Shown here one piece after another: positions 27,046 through 39,224 of a stretch of 64,000 nt of DNA. Position 1 is the first letter of the stretch. The number at the start of each line of letters is the position of its first letter. Below the pieces are notes generated by a model. That model was given only the letters and a program-made list of their open reading frames with translations. It had not been told where the DNA came from and ran no database searches. The translations under genes and the position numbers were made by a program. Source of the DNA: Lagopus muta (taxonomy: Eukaryota > Chordata > Aves > Galliformes > Phasianidae); NCBI RefSeq assembly GCF_023343835.1, contig NC_064449.1, forward strand, positions 2,517,778 to 2,581,777, read 5' to 3'.

Positions 27046-27345
27046 AGAATCATGGAATAGAACCCTAAATGGAATAGAACCCTAGGGTCATTAAGGTTGG
27101 AAAATGCATCTCAGGTCATCACGTCCAGTCACTGACCCACCCCCACCATGCACTCAGTCCATGTTCCTCAGTGCCACATCTCCGCCGTTCTTCGATACCT
27201 CCATGGACAGGAGCTCTGTGACATTCCTGGGCAGCCTGTGTCGATGTGTAACCACTCTTTCTGAGATATTTTTTTCCAAATTTCTTCATATCCAGCCTTC
27301 ATGCATGGTGGCACCCACCTCTGATGTGTGCTGAGCTTTCCCTCA
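27046..27345 (-). mobile_element. CR1 LINE 3' fragment
   Basis: 'AGAATCATGGAATAGAACCC', a local 15-bp duplication of TGGAATAGAACCCTA, 'TTAAGGTTGGAAAATGCATC', then 'TCCTCAGTGCCACATCTCCG' and 'CCTGGGCAGCCTG' follow the complement of a CR1 tail and ORF2 end. The 5' boundary is approximate. Confidence 0.8.
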
Positions 27346-28034
27346 GGGCTGGAGGAGAGCACACAGTGCTGCCCCAGGTTTCCTCCCCCCTCCCAGACCC
27401 AGCAGTCCTCTAGCTGATGCGTTCAACTTGGAGCTGTTATTGCCATCCTGGGTGTTTATTTAAAAGCAAAAGGTCAAGAGAACAGCTCATTTCCAGCATG
27501 GAAAGCTTAATGCTCCTCTGCGCTAAGTAAAGGCATTGGGCAATCATTCCTACGGAACAGGTGCTGTGAGTTGTTTTGAATTTCTATATTTACTTATTGC
27601 AGTTTCTCTTAGAAGGGACATAAGTGCTCTCCTTGCCTAGAGGCTCACAGGACAGCACAGCCATGTCTGCCCTGACCATGAGGCAGCCATGGCACTGGCA
27701 AGCATCACTTGATCCTAACTGCTTTTAACGCAGCTATTGCTTTTCAAACTCAGCCAGCCTATTCATGTAATTCCCTATTATGCTCAAAGAGCTGACACTG
27801 TAAACACCTCCAGGCTTGGATGACGTCCACCAAGGGCTGCTGCCTGTTCAGCACTTGTCTTCTGCAAGTATCAGGAAGATCACAGATTTTTAGTGTGGTG
27901 TTTGGGGTTCCCCAGGCTCCCTGCATCAGACCCTCCAGATTCCCCACCAAAAGATGATGTGCATGCATGCAATCAGACGCCCAGCTGTTGCTACCCACAG
28001 CCCCTTTTTCACTTGCTCCATGATGTGGATCGGA

Positions 28035-28300
28035 GAATCATGGAATTATTAGGGTTGGAAAAGACCAATAAGGTCATCTGGTCCAGCCATCCATCTACCA
28101 CCATCACTGCCCACTGACCACGTCAGTGCCACATCTTACATTTCTAGAACGTCTCCAGGGTCAGTGGCTCCTCCATCTCCCTGGACAGCCTGTTCCAATG
28201 AATTACCACTGTTTTGGAAAAGAATCTTTTCCTAGCATCCAACCTGAAGCTCCACTGGCATGGCATGAGGTCATACCCTTTTTCCCTGTCCCAGCCACCC
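28035..28300 (-). mobile_element. CR1 LINE 3' fragment
   Basis: 'AGAATCATGGAATTATTAGG' and 'GTTGGAAAAGACCAATAAGG' mark the tail. 'CTGGACAGCCTGTTCCAATG' and 'CTAGCATCCAACCTGAAGC' mark the ORF2 end on the minus strand. The order is intact and the copy is 5'-truncated. Confidence 0.87.
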
Positions 28301-29419
28301 CAAAGGCAATGCCATGCAGCTGGAGCAGTGCTAGATCAGCTTCTGACTTGCCATTTCTGGTCCCACAAACTGTTGATCCGCCATTGACCCCATCCTTCTG
28401 CTGGGCCCTTTGGGGCTGGTGAAGCAGTTTCTCTGTTGCCATTTCCTTCTTTCCACAGCTGGGTAATCGTTGGTGACACTTTTCAAATCACGTTGGGGAG
28501 GTTCAACGAAACCAACTAGATGGAAATCAAATTTCAAGTAACCGGTAGGAAATGGAAAAGAAAAATGTTTATGGAACGATTTTCTTCTCTTCCCCGAAAG
28601 GTGAAAATTGTCTCCGTCACTCATAAATTATTGATTTGGATTTGCCCCGTTTTCTTCTCAGGGTTGCAAACTCTGGAGGAGCAGGGGGTCTCCATGGAGG
28701 CACAGCCCAGAAGCACGCCATCCCACCAGGGAAGGGCAGCAGTCGTTCTCAGCATCGGGTCAGGGCTTCTGTGGTGTTGCAGAAGGGAAACGTCCCATAA
28801 GGGAAGTAAACTGCAATCAGAGGAGGGACAACAAACAGCACCGTAATGGGAGTGAAAAATGGGAGTTTTTCTCAGAGAGCCATAACTTTGTAATCAACTA
28901 AGAGGACGCCTTTGGCCAGGTGCCCATCCTTCCAGCAGTGGAGGCTGCTATTAGGAACAGAGAAAGCGATACGTAACAACATGGAGCGGGGAAATAGACA
29001 ACCATTTATTTTCAACTAGGTGTTATGAAGTATGGAAAATTGATACAAGGAACTGCACTCATCAGTTAAAAATGCATAAGTTAGTGAACGTATGACAGCG
29101 AGAAGGCAATTGAAATGTTCAGTGAGCAAAGTAAAATGGTGCAGGGGTTTTTCTTCTAGAGATGACCAAGCTCTTAATAAGGCAGAAATGCAATAAATGT
29201 CTGTGGGCTGTCTTCATGTCTGTCTCACAAGAGGAATTTGAAGAACTCACCAGCAATGTTAAGATCAAAGATTAAATGGCACTGAATGGGGTTATCTTAT
29301 ATAGTGGGAAGGCGTTACATCACACAGGAGCATCCCCAGTAAGTGCAGTACTACTGGAAGGTACAACACACCCCCACCAGAGAAAGCAGGCTGGGGGATG
29401 CCCTGAGCATCAGACATGG

Positions 29420-29880
29420 ACAAAGCCAAGGGAAAGTGATACAGGAGTCAGCTGGAAGGAGAATTAGTGTCAATCAGCATGGCTTTATGGGAAATGGATC
29501 TTGTCAGCCCTCATTCCATTCAGAGAAGAGATCACAGGTTTGGTTAATAAAAGTAGCTGAATAGATGTGATACACCTCAGCACAGGGACTGCGCTGCATG
29601 GCTGATTAAAAATGGGCGCCCAGCAGTGTCAGGGAGAAGCACGTGAGAGATTGAGACTTGGGCAGAAGCTCAGACAGCCGTCGTCGATGAGGAGCTGTCA
29701 TTAAAACTGTGGTTTTCATGACGTTTTCCAGCAGGAGGTTTAAGGCAGTCAGTATTTTCATCAATGATTCGAACATGCATGTTAAAAACTCATTCATAAG
29801 AACTTTGTGGCCGAGGCGAAGAACGGAAGGATGGATAGATCCACAGCAGGACTGGAGAGATGGGATCACCCGGGGGTCCT
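29420..29880 (+). mobile_element. Degraded LINE reverse-transcriptase region
   Basis: Plus-strand frames contain 'VNQHGFMGNGSC', similar to the NQHGFxxGxSC-type motif of CR1/L2 reverse transcriptase, and 'AVSIFINDSN' about 250 bases later, similar to the FINDL-type motif of the same domain. The frames are broken between the two. This is inferred from motif order only, and the element looks old. Confidence 0.5.
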
Positions 29881-30094
29881 TCCTCCCTCACACTGAGATA
29901 CAGCCAAGTGCTTCATCGAGGGGTCCAATGGGGCTCTGCAGATCTGCCAGGGGTCACTGAGAGCACGTGAGGAGCGAGTCAAGGGATAAAGAGGGGAGAG
30001 CAGAGCACAGCAGCACAGCACAGCTGAGAGTAATGCGTGTGCTGCCAACAGCTGCCTGTGCAGAGCCTGCCAGCCACTAGATGGATGGAGAAAC

Positions 30095-30245
30095 GAGCAA
30101 GTCGAAGGAGCTCAACCTGTTTATCTTGACTAACAAGAAGTCTGCAGGCTGGCTTAATCGTCCCACATGAGCACTTTGCTGTGGAGGAATTGCTTTAGTG
30201 TTGGAAGGAGCTTTTTCTAGCAGAGAAGTACCCCAGTGAGGGGGG
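30095..30245 (+). mobile_element. Old CR1-like fragment
   Basis: 'GGAGCTCAACCTGTTTATCT' followed by 'TGACTAACAAGAAGTCTG' resembles the CR1 ORF2 stretch encoding NLFxL(T/S)xxK. Divergence is high. It may be the continuation of the degraded element at 29420-29880. Confidence 0.45.
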
Positions 30246-30411
30246 TGCCCACCTCCTGGGACAGGATACTCTGCTGGAGGGTGCTTTAACTGAAGGGGAG
30301 CAACACGTCCCTTCACAAGGAGTGGGTGGGTAACACATGCAGGAGCCTGGAAACCAGACTGCCCCAAGGAGCTTTGCTTGAAATTCTCAGTCTCATGTTT
30401 TTTCTTCCCTG

Positions 30412-30870
30412 GATCATAGAGTCATAGAACTGTTGAGGTCTAAGATCATCAAGTCCAACCATCCACCTACCACCAATGTTGCCCACTAACCACATCCCTA
30501 AGGACTAAATCTACGAGTTCCTTGAACACCTCCAGGGACAGTGACCCCACCACTCCCTGGGCATCCTGTTGCATCACCATTGATGCATCCATTGCATCAC
30601 CACTCTTCCTGAGAAGAAATGTTTCCTAATATCCAACCCGAACCTCTTCAGGCACAACGTGAGGCCATCAGCTCTCATCCTATCACTGTCACCTGGGAGC
30701 AGACCGACCCCAGCTTGGCCACAACCTCATTTCAGGCTGTTGGAGAGAGTGAGGAGATCTCCCCTGACCTCCTCTTCTCCAGACTGAACCATCCCAGCTC
30801 CCTCAGCCACTCCTGCCAGTGCAGCCCAAAGGATCCCACAAGCTCTGCACCTCTTGTGAGCATCATTCCT
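30412..30870 (-). mobile_element. CR1 LINE, about 460 bp
   Basis: The complement shows 'ATCATAGAGTCATAGAACTG', 'AAGATCATCAAGTCCAACCA', 'ACACCTCCAGGGACAGTGAC', 'CTCTTCTCCAGACTGAACC' and 'TCCCAGCTCCCTCAGCC' in the order expected for a minus-strand CR1. A small internal duplication of TTGCATCACCA-type sequence sits near 30568-30605. Confidence 0.92.
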
Positions 30871-33036
30871 ATCTGCTGGGTCAGTCCCAGTCCCAAACAG
30901 TGACACCCAGGCTGGAGCAGGACTAAAATGCACATGGGCTGAGAACGCAAGCTTGCTGTTGAAAACAGCTCCAGATGGAGATGACAAACAGAATTTCTCT
31001 GACAACCTGGAAACAATCTCTTCCTCACAGACAGGGCATGCTGGTGGTCTCTGCTTGGATAGAATCAAATGCAGTCACCAAATATTTGCAGAAAGTATTG
31101 CCATCAGAGCACTTTTATCTTATCTCCCACAGCAAACAACGAAGCATTCGGCAAAATAACTCTGTTGCCACCTCCCTCCTGTGGCAGCCTGCTCCATTCC
31201 CACCTCACCCACAGAGACTGGTGGGTGAAAAACTTCCTTTATGAGAAAACGTCATTTTACTGCTCCACCTGGACTGTCTTTGGCTTAAGGATTTGTTTTT
31301 CTGGTCACTCCTGGCCAGGAATGTTTGTTCTTTGTTGTGACTGATCTCATTTTCCCTGCTCGTATTAAGCCCCCCAGCAGCAGTGGCCAGATGGCTGCTG
31401 GTGATGTCTGAGTTGATCTGTGCCCAAGGTTTATATCTATGCCTGCTGCCATCCAGTTGGAGGAGTTCCTGAGCCCAGCAGGACTCCTGGGAAGAAGCTG
31501 AGCTGTGTCTTCACAGCCCTGGCCCCGAGGCAGGATTCCTAGCCAGGACAGAGCGTGACGATGGAGCCCTGGTGTGACCCTTTAGCAGGACCATCACTGA
31601 GTCCAGATCATCCTACCGAACAAAATGCCCCTTTCTCCAGGCTGCTGCCATTGGCAGCAGGTCTCCCAGGGTCAGATCTATCAAGCACTGTGAGATCTCT
31701 GGCCCTTCCACTTCCCATCTGCATTCCTTCCATGCCTCCCTCACCTCTGGCTCACTTCTACCAGGATCTTCACCTTCCCTTCAATGTCAGCCCCACTCTC
31801 ATCCTCTCACACTTTCCTCCTTTCTCATTCCCTTCTGCTCCTTGTCTCTCACGTAGTTCTGGAGCTGCACTTCAGTGCTAATCACCCTGTCCTGACAGGT
31901 GCACCACCAGCTCAACATGGCAACACCAAAAGCCATTGGGACCAAGGCACACCCATAGGCTTTGCAGCCTGCTGCCTGATGTGGCTGTTCAGATGCTCTT
32001 GGACTGCTGGTTGGTATCGTCCCCCAGTTCAGCAGCATCTAATTCTTGTCTAGTTTTCCTCCCAGGTGTAACCTCATTGTCTGCTGCAAACTAATTTCCG
32101 TGCTGGTGGCACACACATACATACCTCATCGCCCACGATCTAGCTTTTGCATTTTGCTTGCTTGTCCCAATTTCAACATCAAGGAAAGGAATTTACTCCC
32201 AGACCTGGGGCCAGTTCAGTTTTCTCTTTGTCTGAGACGATGAGGTCCAAGCCATGCCTACCCCACACCTCTGCACCACCAGCCTCACGGTGCACCACGT
32301 GAATAATTCATCACATGCACCAGTCCTCCTCTCTTTCTGTTCTCGAATTAGCCACGAGCAGATTGCAGCTTTCTCAAATGAATTTGCTACTTGGAGCCGT
32401 TCCTGTGAACAATTCTTAGGCTGTATCTCGCTTGCAAGCAGCAAATAGCTACGAGGATGACTGCTGCTCCACTGGCCGACCACATCTCTCCAGCTCTGAG
32501 GCTGCAGATGAGAGACGTGATCGCTTCTCACCCATAGGATGCTGTTCCTGCTCCTGCCTGCAAGCATCATCGTAGTCATGCACTAACCTGTGTATTTATT
32601 CCTGATATCTGACCTATCAGACAACTGCTGAATTACTTCTCTAATTAGTTTTCTCGTTTGTGGAGGATACGACCTTCCTCTCCGGAGAGAAACATACAAA
32701 TGAGAAACTGCTCCTTGAAGGTAATACCATGAAAGCAGCAGTCATACTGGGGATAAACAGGGATACAGATCTCTGCTGTTATAGCTGAAATAAAACCATT
32801 TCCCTTCTGCACTTAACAAATTCTCTCCATTTCCAAAAAAAAAAAAAGAAAAGAGAAAAATATGAAAAGAAATATGGAGATCATCTGCTCTCACTCCCCA
32901 TCTGGGTGTTGTAACTCAGCCATAGGAGCTGGACGCCCCCAGCATCCACCTCTGGAAAAGATGCCAAGGCCGCAGTGCCTTGAACAAGGTCACTGGGTGT
33001 TGTGGGGGGTTTAATCTGCCCCACATCCATTGCAGG
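30871..33036. other. Intergenic, no gene seen
   Basis: No exon recognised. A weak CR1-like stretch near 31160-31250 (GCAGCCTGCTCCATTCCCAC) is too short to call. An A-rich tract lies at about 32837-32872. Confidence 0.5.
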
Positions 33037-33195
33037 GAATCACAGCATGGTTGGGTTGGAAGAGCCCTTGCATTCCCCCAGCCCCAACCCCTGCCCTGGG
33101 CTGGTTGCCCCCACCAGACCAGGCTGCCCAGAGCCCATCCATGGCCTGGAGCAGTGCTGGGAATGGGGCACCCACAGCTCTCCAGGCATCCCATA
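33037..33195 (-). mobile_element. CR1 LINE 3' fragment
   Basis: 'GGAATCACAGCATGGTTGGG' and 'TTGGAAGAGCCCTTGCATTC', then 'CAGGCTGCCCAGAGCCCATC', match the complement of the CR1 tail and the first part of the region upstream. Confidence 0.75.
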
Positions 33196-33799
33196 GAGCA
33201 GAAGTGGGAGCTGCAGTGTGGACAGGCTGGCAACAGCAGCTCCCTGCTTTCCCCAGGTCTGACAATGCTCCTGGACAGCTTTTTATTAAGCTGTGAATTA
33301 AATCACCCCCACAGCCTGGAGACAGGATTATTTGGATGCCACCTTTGAACCTTGCTTAGCAGCATGGCCTGGGAGACCCTTGGTCTGTTGGGAAGCCATC
33401 ACGTGGATCAGAGCGTGTTCCAAGCCCTGTAATTGCCCAATAAAACCATGTTTCTTCCCCATCCAGTTGAATTAGTGTCTGCAATATGTTTGAAAGCTTT
33501 ATAGCCTAGTTAATTGTAAGGCAGTAACAGGAAGGGGCATTACAGCTTTAGAGAACACAAGTTGCATCTGTATTTAATGATATTAAACCATAAGAAGCCT
33601 CCATTCGAATAAAGCGGTGGCTGCTGTAGTGCCCATAAAAGTGAGGTCTCTGTTCAGCAGCAGGGACAGGGATGGTGGTGCTGGGGGCAAGGACAGCACA
33701 CAGACCCAGCACTGCTGCAGCAACGGGCCGACTATCGTGCCCCATTGAAGAGAATCCCACCAACCCAACCCCACTGCTGGAAACAAAGGTGCTCCAGGC

Positions 33800-34014
33800 T
33801 TCAAGCTGTCGGGTTGGGTATTAGGAAACGTTTCTTCTCTGAAAGAGCAGCGATGCATTGGCACAGGGAGTGCGGGGTGACTGCTCCTGGAGTGCTCAGT
33901 GTGGAGGTCTGGCACTGAGGGATGTGGTCAGTGGGGCAGAGTGGGGCGGGTTGGGGTTGGACTCGGGGATCTGAGAGGTCTTTTCCAACCTTCATGATGC
34001 CATGAGTCTATGAC
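33800..34014 (+). mobile_element. CR1 LINE 3' fragment
   Basis: 'GGTATTAGGAAACGTTTCTT' encodes the RKxFF-type ORF2 end. 'CACTGAGGGATGTGGTCAGT' and 'GATCTGAGAGGTCTTTTCCA' lead into 'CATGATGCCATGAGTCTATG', the plus-strand terminal octamers. Confidence 0.88.
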
Positions 34015-34524
34015 TCCTCCGGGAGTGGGAACAAGGATGTGAGTGTGAGCAGCAAGACGTGTGAGTCTTAAACATCCATATTCGCAAGCAACCCGACTGC
34101 TGAGATTGATTCAGCACGCAGGTAGGGGAGATGCAGGTGAGTCCACCTAGAGCAAAATGTGCAATCAAAGAGAATGAATATAATTAAATTTCCAATCGGC
34201 CTTTAATGAAACACCTCTCCACAAGCAGAACAAGCAGCAGGGACACGCCGTGCTCACCCACAGAGGCGCTGGCACCCAGGAAGCAGACACACAACCCCCT
34301 TCCACTGCTATCAGCTGTTAGAGAGACTCTAATTATAAATTTATCGTTTACAGAAGTTTCAGCTAATTACACAGTGCCTGCTGCAAGGCCTCGCCGCTGT
34401 TAATGGGCCGTTGGTTATTACTGAAGTACCCATAGCTCTGCTTCAGAGAACATTGAGCGGATCCCATTTCCTTGCCCACCATGTTAGCTGCATGCAGGGG
34501 CAATGCAGGGATGAGCCAGGAAGT

Positions 34525-34692
34525 GGCGTGCAAAAGGCCCCAAGTGTTGCTTTGTGTTGTGGGTTTGGCGTGCAAAAGGCCCCAAGTGTTGCACTGTGTT
34601 GTGGGTTTGGTGTGCAAAAGGCCCCAAGTGCTGCATTGTGTTGTGGGTTTGGCGTGCAAAAGGCCCCAAGTGTTGCTTTGTGTTGTGGGTTT
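34525..34692 (+). repeat. Minisatellite, four 42-bp units
   Basis: Exactly 4 x 42 bp. Each unit begins GGCGTGCAAAAGGCCCCAAG (GGTGTG in unit 3) and ends TGTTGTGGGTTT. Units 1 and 4 are identical; units 2 and 3 differ at two or three bases. Because 42 is a multiple of three, the array stays open in several frames on both strands, producing repeating 14-residue peptides. I regard these as by-products, since no flanking exon structure or start context supports translation. Confidence 0.95.
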
Positions 34693-34794
34693 GCAGCACA
34701 GCTGCTGTGAGTCTCCCAACATGATGCATGGAGGCTGAGCCTGGAGCGGGGCAGCACAGCAGGGGAAACCTAGAGCCTCCATACATCCCACCCC

Positions 34795-35080
34795 AGAGCC
34801 ACCTTGTGTCCCATACTGGAGTATGTCCCATCTCAGAGCCACCACATGTCCCACCTCAGTCTGTTGCATCCCAGAGCTACTGCTTGTCCCATCCTGGAGC
34901 CACTATTGTCCAACCCCAGAGCCACCACATGTCCTACCAAAGCCTGTCCCATCTCAGACACACTTCATGTCCAATGCACAGCCTGTCCCACCCCACTGCA
35001 TGTCCCACTCCAGATACTGCCTCCCCAGAGCCTCCACATGTCCCAACCCATAAACTGTCCCACCCCATGTCCCATGTGAT
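34795..35080 (+). repeat. Imperfect C-rich minisatellite-like region
   Basis: Recurring blocks such as CAGAGCCACCACATGTCC, CCTGTCCCATCTCAGA and CACATGTCCCA appear about every 30-45 bases. The copies are diverged and vary in length. It begins about 100 bases after the 42-bp array and shares no obvious unit with it. Confidence 0.65.
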
Positions 35081-36961
35081 GGCATTGTGGGGACCAGCAC
35101 AATGCATGGCAGGCAGAGGTGGACATGGGTGCGTGGCACCGAGGGCACAAGGACACAGCGCAGGGGACACAAAGGGGCAGCCACAGCCCCACACACCCCA
35201 CACTCAACCCTGAGCATTACAACCCAATGACTTCCAGCACCTCTGTGTAAGGCTGTCAGTGACAACGCATTTCCAGAAGGGCTATGAAAGAGAAACCGAG
35301 GCCAGGGAAACATAACCATGGCTGCAGGTTTATGTACAGATCCCAGGAAGGGTTGCAGATAAACGTGTTATTGGGTTAAATAAAAATAAAATGAATTCTA
35401 GATAATGTTTTGAAATTTATGACATAATTAAGCTATTAATTTAATGGTCTTTATTATTTGGGCTGGAAAACACGCACCGGTTCTCGTCTCGTTCCTTTTA
35501 TTGAACAACGAGCTCATCATACACACTCATCATGCATTTTCATAAACATTTGATGAACAATAACTGAGAGAAACATAAAATATTGTTTTTGTCCTTCAAC
35601 TGTAATGACCATATGGAGACACGTTTTGCATCGGAGTCAGCAGTTGTACATCTCTGTTAATAACAGCCCTTGCTATTTTTACTGTTTGCAGCACAAATGC
35701 AGCCTTTTATGGGAGCGAGAAGGGGGGGAAGGAAAGATTTAATCTGCAGGGTCTTTTGCTGTGATTTGTAAGAGAGATGTGGTGCCCACACTCCCCTGTG
35801 ACTCAGTGGCAGCTATAATTACTCAGTATTCTGGGCTACTTGCTTACAAGATGTCAATTTATGTGCGAGCAGAGCGAGCGCTTCGGTTGGGGACATCTCA
35901 GGAACCCCATGCACACGCTTGGGTTTGCAAAGACAACATTTTACAAGGCAGCAGAGCAAGGTCTTGCACTCGACTCAGGGCAGCTGAGAGCCAAGGGTTT
36001 GGGTTTGGGAACTGGATGCAATGTGGGGCTCTTCAAAATGAGAATATTTGGTGATTCTGTGGTTACCGCCCAGCTCGCCCCGCTGCCCCCAGCATCCCAC
36101 CCTTGGATTTCAGCACACACTGAGCCAGGAGCCTTCTCTGGTGGGTTTCTATGGCAGCAGCGCCTGGATGCTGCACAAGTGCTTGTAGAGGGTGAACAAA
36201 ATCCCATCAGACGATGCTCCAACCCAGAACACCCATCTCTTCTGCACACTGGGGGCTCAAAACCGCCCGTCGGGAGCCCAGGCTGCGGCACAGCAGAGCC
36301 TATAAAACCCGGGGATGGATGTACTTGGAGCTGGGATGCGTCTGGTGGAGCATTAATAAAGTTCCTCCTGGGGCAGGACACGGATTCAGACACAACACTT
36401 CCCCTCCAGCATCGAGTCCTGGGCCAGTGTCAGCCCCATACGGATTTATGGCTCCTTGTGCTCGTAAATGTCGGCTCAGCGGTGATGGATGCGGGCGCCG
36501 GGACGCGCTCCCCTCAACTTCGGGAGATTTCTTTATTTTTCCTGATCTTTTACAACGGCCATAAAGCAGCTGCTGATTAGTGACGGGTCTTAAAACTTTA
36601 GGCAAAAGCTGTTGAAATCAGCTTTGAGTGCTAAGCTTCTCCGAAAGCGGAACGGCTTAGCGTCTTGGTTTTGAGGTCGCATCTGTGACGTGTGGCCCTC
36701 GGAGCTGCAGCCGTTGCAATGGCAGTTTGGGTGGGTTTGGGGTTAGGGACCAACGCTGCCCCTTTCTGTCCCCTTGGATGCAGGAGAGACGTGGGTGAGG
36801 ATGGTGAGTGATGGTGGGCACTGCTGCCTTTCCCAGCATAAAGACCCTCAATGGCATCAGTCTGGGACAGCATGACCACCATGCAGACCAGGTGCTGCTC
36901 CTTGCTCCCAAGCTTGGTGCTCCCAAGGGTTGGACAGCAGCAGCAGGGATGTGGAGTCAAT
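35081..36961. other. Intergenic, AT-rich block, no gene seen
   Basis: 35360-35700 is strongly AT-rich (for example TTATGACATAATTAAGC) and free of CR1, so it is a candidate conserved non-coding element. The 246-codon frame at 35840-36580 (plus) has no recognised domain and no supporting exon signals; I do not call it a gene. Confidence 0.5.
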
Positions 36962-37140
36962 GGAATCATAGAATTGAGTTGGAAGGGACTTTTAAAGGCT
37001 ATGTGGTCCAAGTCCTCTGCAATGAATGGGGCAAAGCTTCTGGAAGGGCAGTCCTTGTATCCTTGTTGTCCCCAGGGCTGTGGTTCTGGATGTGTCTGTT
37101 CGTTGAGCAGGCTACCCTCATCATGTTTCTTCTCTGAGTG
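36962..37140 (-). mobile_element. CR1-like 3' remnant
   Basis: 'GGAATCATAGAATTGAGTTG' and 'GAAGGGACTTTTAAAGGCTA' followed by 'TGGTCCAAGTCCTCTGCAAT' is a recognisable but diverged CR1 tail complement. The far end is uncertain; TTTCTTCTCTGAG near 37126 may belong to ORF2. Confidence 0.6.
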
Positions 37141-39224
37141 TTGACCACAGCTTTGTCTTCATCTGGGGGAGATTTCACATTTAGGGGAGGAAGCATCACG
37201 CTTGGTGGAGGAAATCACCTTCCGGTGCCTCTCACCATCTTTGGCTCCCTTCCATCTCCCAGCCTTTGGGTGAGCCCTCATCCCAGCTTCCATTCGCCAG
37301 CACCAACCTTGTCCTGGCTTGCTCACACAGAGCTGCACCTGGAGCAGGCACCCTCGCTCCTGGCTAAGTCAGTGCCCCTCTGCCTCCCCTCCACAGAGCT
37401 TTTGCAGGAGATAAACCCATCTCATCCCATCCCACAGCATTACAGGCAGCAGGTGAGTGTTGGGTGGGAGAAGGAAGCAAGGAGTCGATGGATTGGTGGA
37501 TGGAATGATGGAAGGATGGGTGGACAACCCAATTCCATCAGCTCTCCACCAGTTAGAGAGCAAAGTGGCATCTGGGCTCCTCTGCCTGCAGGTGCTGGCT
37601 GGTCTCTACCCATTCCCATCACCTGGGAGCCGTTCCTGCAGGACATGGCACATTCCCTCCCTGCCTGCTGCTTCTCTCAGGAGCAGAAGTTAGCAAAGAT
37701 TTATCACAGCACTAAACCTCGGATTGAGCACATTTGAAAGAAGAACAATTTATTCATCAAAAATACGGCTTCGTTTTATCTGCAATTATTCTCAAGTTAA
37801 AGCCTCATCCGGCGAGCAGTTGGCTGAATAAACAGCAACTTTCTATACCTAAACCACCCCATTTTGACATCCTGTTGGAAAAAAGAAATAAATACAGGAG
37901 GACGTAACCTACACAGACAACAACCCAGAGTTCCATGGCCCTTTTTCTTTTCTGCCAGAAAACGGTGAGATTGGGAATGTAGGATGGAGGCAGCTATTGC
38001 AGCCTTGATCCTGACCAACATGGAAGGAGCGGTTGGGCGCCTTTGGAGGTGGTGTCACGTGGAGGACAGCAATCACAGGCTGCGTGGTTCGTTGGTTTGG
38101 GTGTTTAAACTAAGAAAGCATTCCCCAGGAAAAGGACAGATGGATGCAGAAACATAAACTGAACAAACTCATGGGGATGCTTCACCACCGGCAAGAGACC
38201 CTTGGGGAGCCGTCCTCAGGAAAGGATATAGGAGTGTGTGAAGTTACTAAAAGAGTCTATTAGAGGTGCACGGCAGCTAGACATCCTGACGCAGGGGAAC
38301 CACGGGGCAACAGTAAAAGGCCAGCACTGCTGCATCAGGAGCACTTTAGTGTCCTGAAAATCAAAAAGGAATCCTATAAAAATGGGAATGAGAGCAGAAG
38401 GGTGAGCGTAAAGGGACTGTGAGTGCATGTGGGGGTAGCATGAGAAAGGCTGAGTGAGCGGCAGGCAGCAAGGAGGCAACAGCAGAAGCTCCAGGAAGGA
38501 TAATGGAGAGAAAAGAGATTTGACACTCGTGTCTTGTAGTGGAGAGGGAATGCAAAGAGAATTCACAGAGAGGGCTGCAGTGCCTTCCTCACCGTGTGAG
38601 CAGTTTCTAGGGCATCAGTGAGGGATGGGAACCTGGGCCAGGAAGGAAGCGCTTGCAGGATGCTGAGGTAAGCTCAATCTGTCTGAGGGATCGAGCAAAA
38701 TTACCCTGGAAAATACAAGCAACCTCTGAGCTGCTGGCACTGGTTTGTGACAAATGTTGAGGGATCCTTCAGAAGCGTGAGAGTAAAGCACAGCATCTCT
38801 GTGTAGCGAAGAGAAAACAAGGGGAGGGAAAGGATGGGGAGTTACGGATCAGAACAACTGCCTTCAGTTCTTTGAAACATTTTGGAACGTTCTGGCAGAG
38901 CCCCAGCCTCCTTATCCAGGAAGACCTTCTCCATAGGGCGCCTCAAACAGCTCCTCTGCAGGCAGCCCAGCCAATGGCAAGTGTTTGGATGCACCCCATT
39001 TGCTTCCTCATATCTCCAGCCACTGCTAACAGCTGAAAAAAAAATGAAAATAAAAGATTAAAAAAATTAAAAAGGAAAAAATCCCCATTTTCCAAAGTAA
39101 TTGCTACAGAAAACCAAAATGCCACCATCTCAGAGCCCAGCAGCATGGCTGCAACCCCTCTGCCCAATGCTTTGGATCAGGAGGAAGATGTGATGCTGCA
39201 GGGGTTCTTTGGAGGGAGGAGGAC
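37141..39224. other. Intergenic, no gene seen
   Basis: Single-copy sequence with no recognised exon. The frame at 37138-37737 (199 codons, plus) is proline- and serine-rich by composition only. Confidence 0.5.

Noticed and set aside
31160-31250. Weak CR1 similarity (GCAGCCTGCTCCATTCCCAC and nearby)
   Set aside because: Too short and diverged; no tail octamers or ordered ORF2 motifs.
35840-36580. 246-codon plus-strand frame
   Set aside because: No known domain, mixed composition, and overlapping antisense frames of similar length; no supporting start or splice context.
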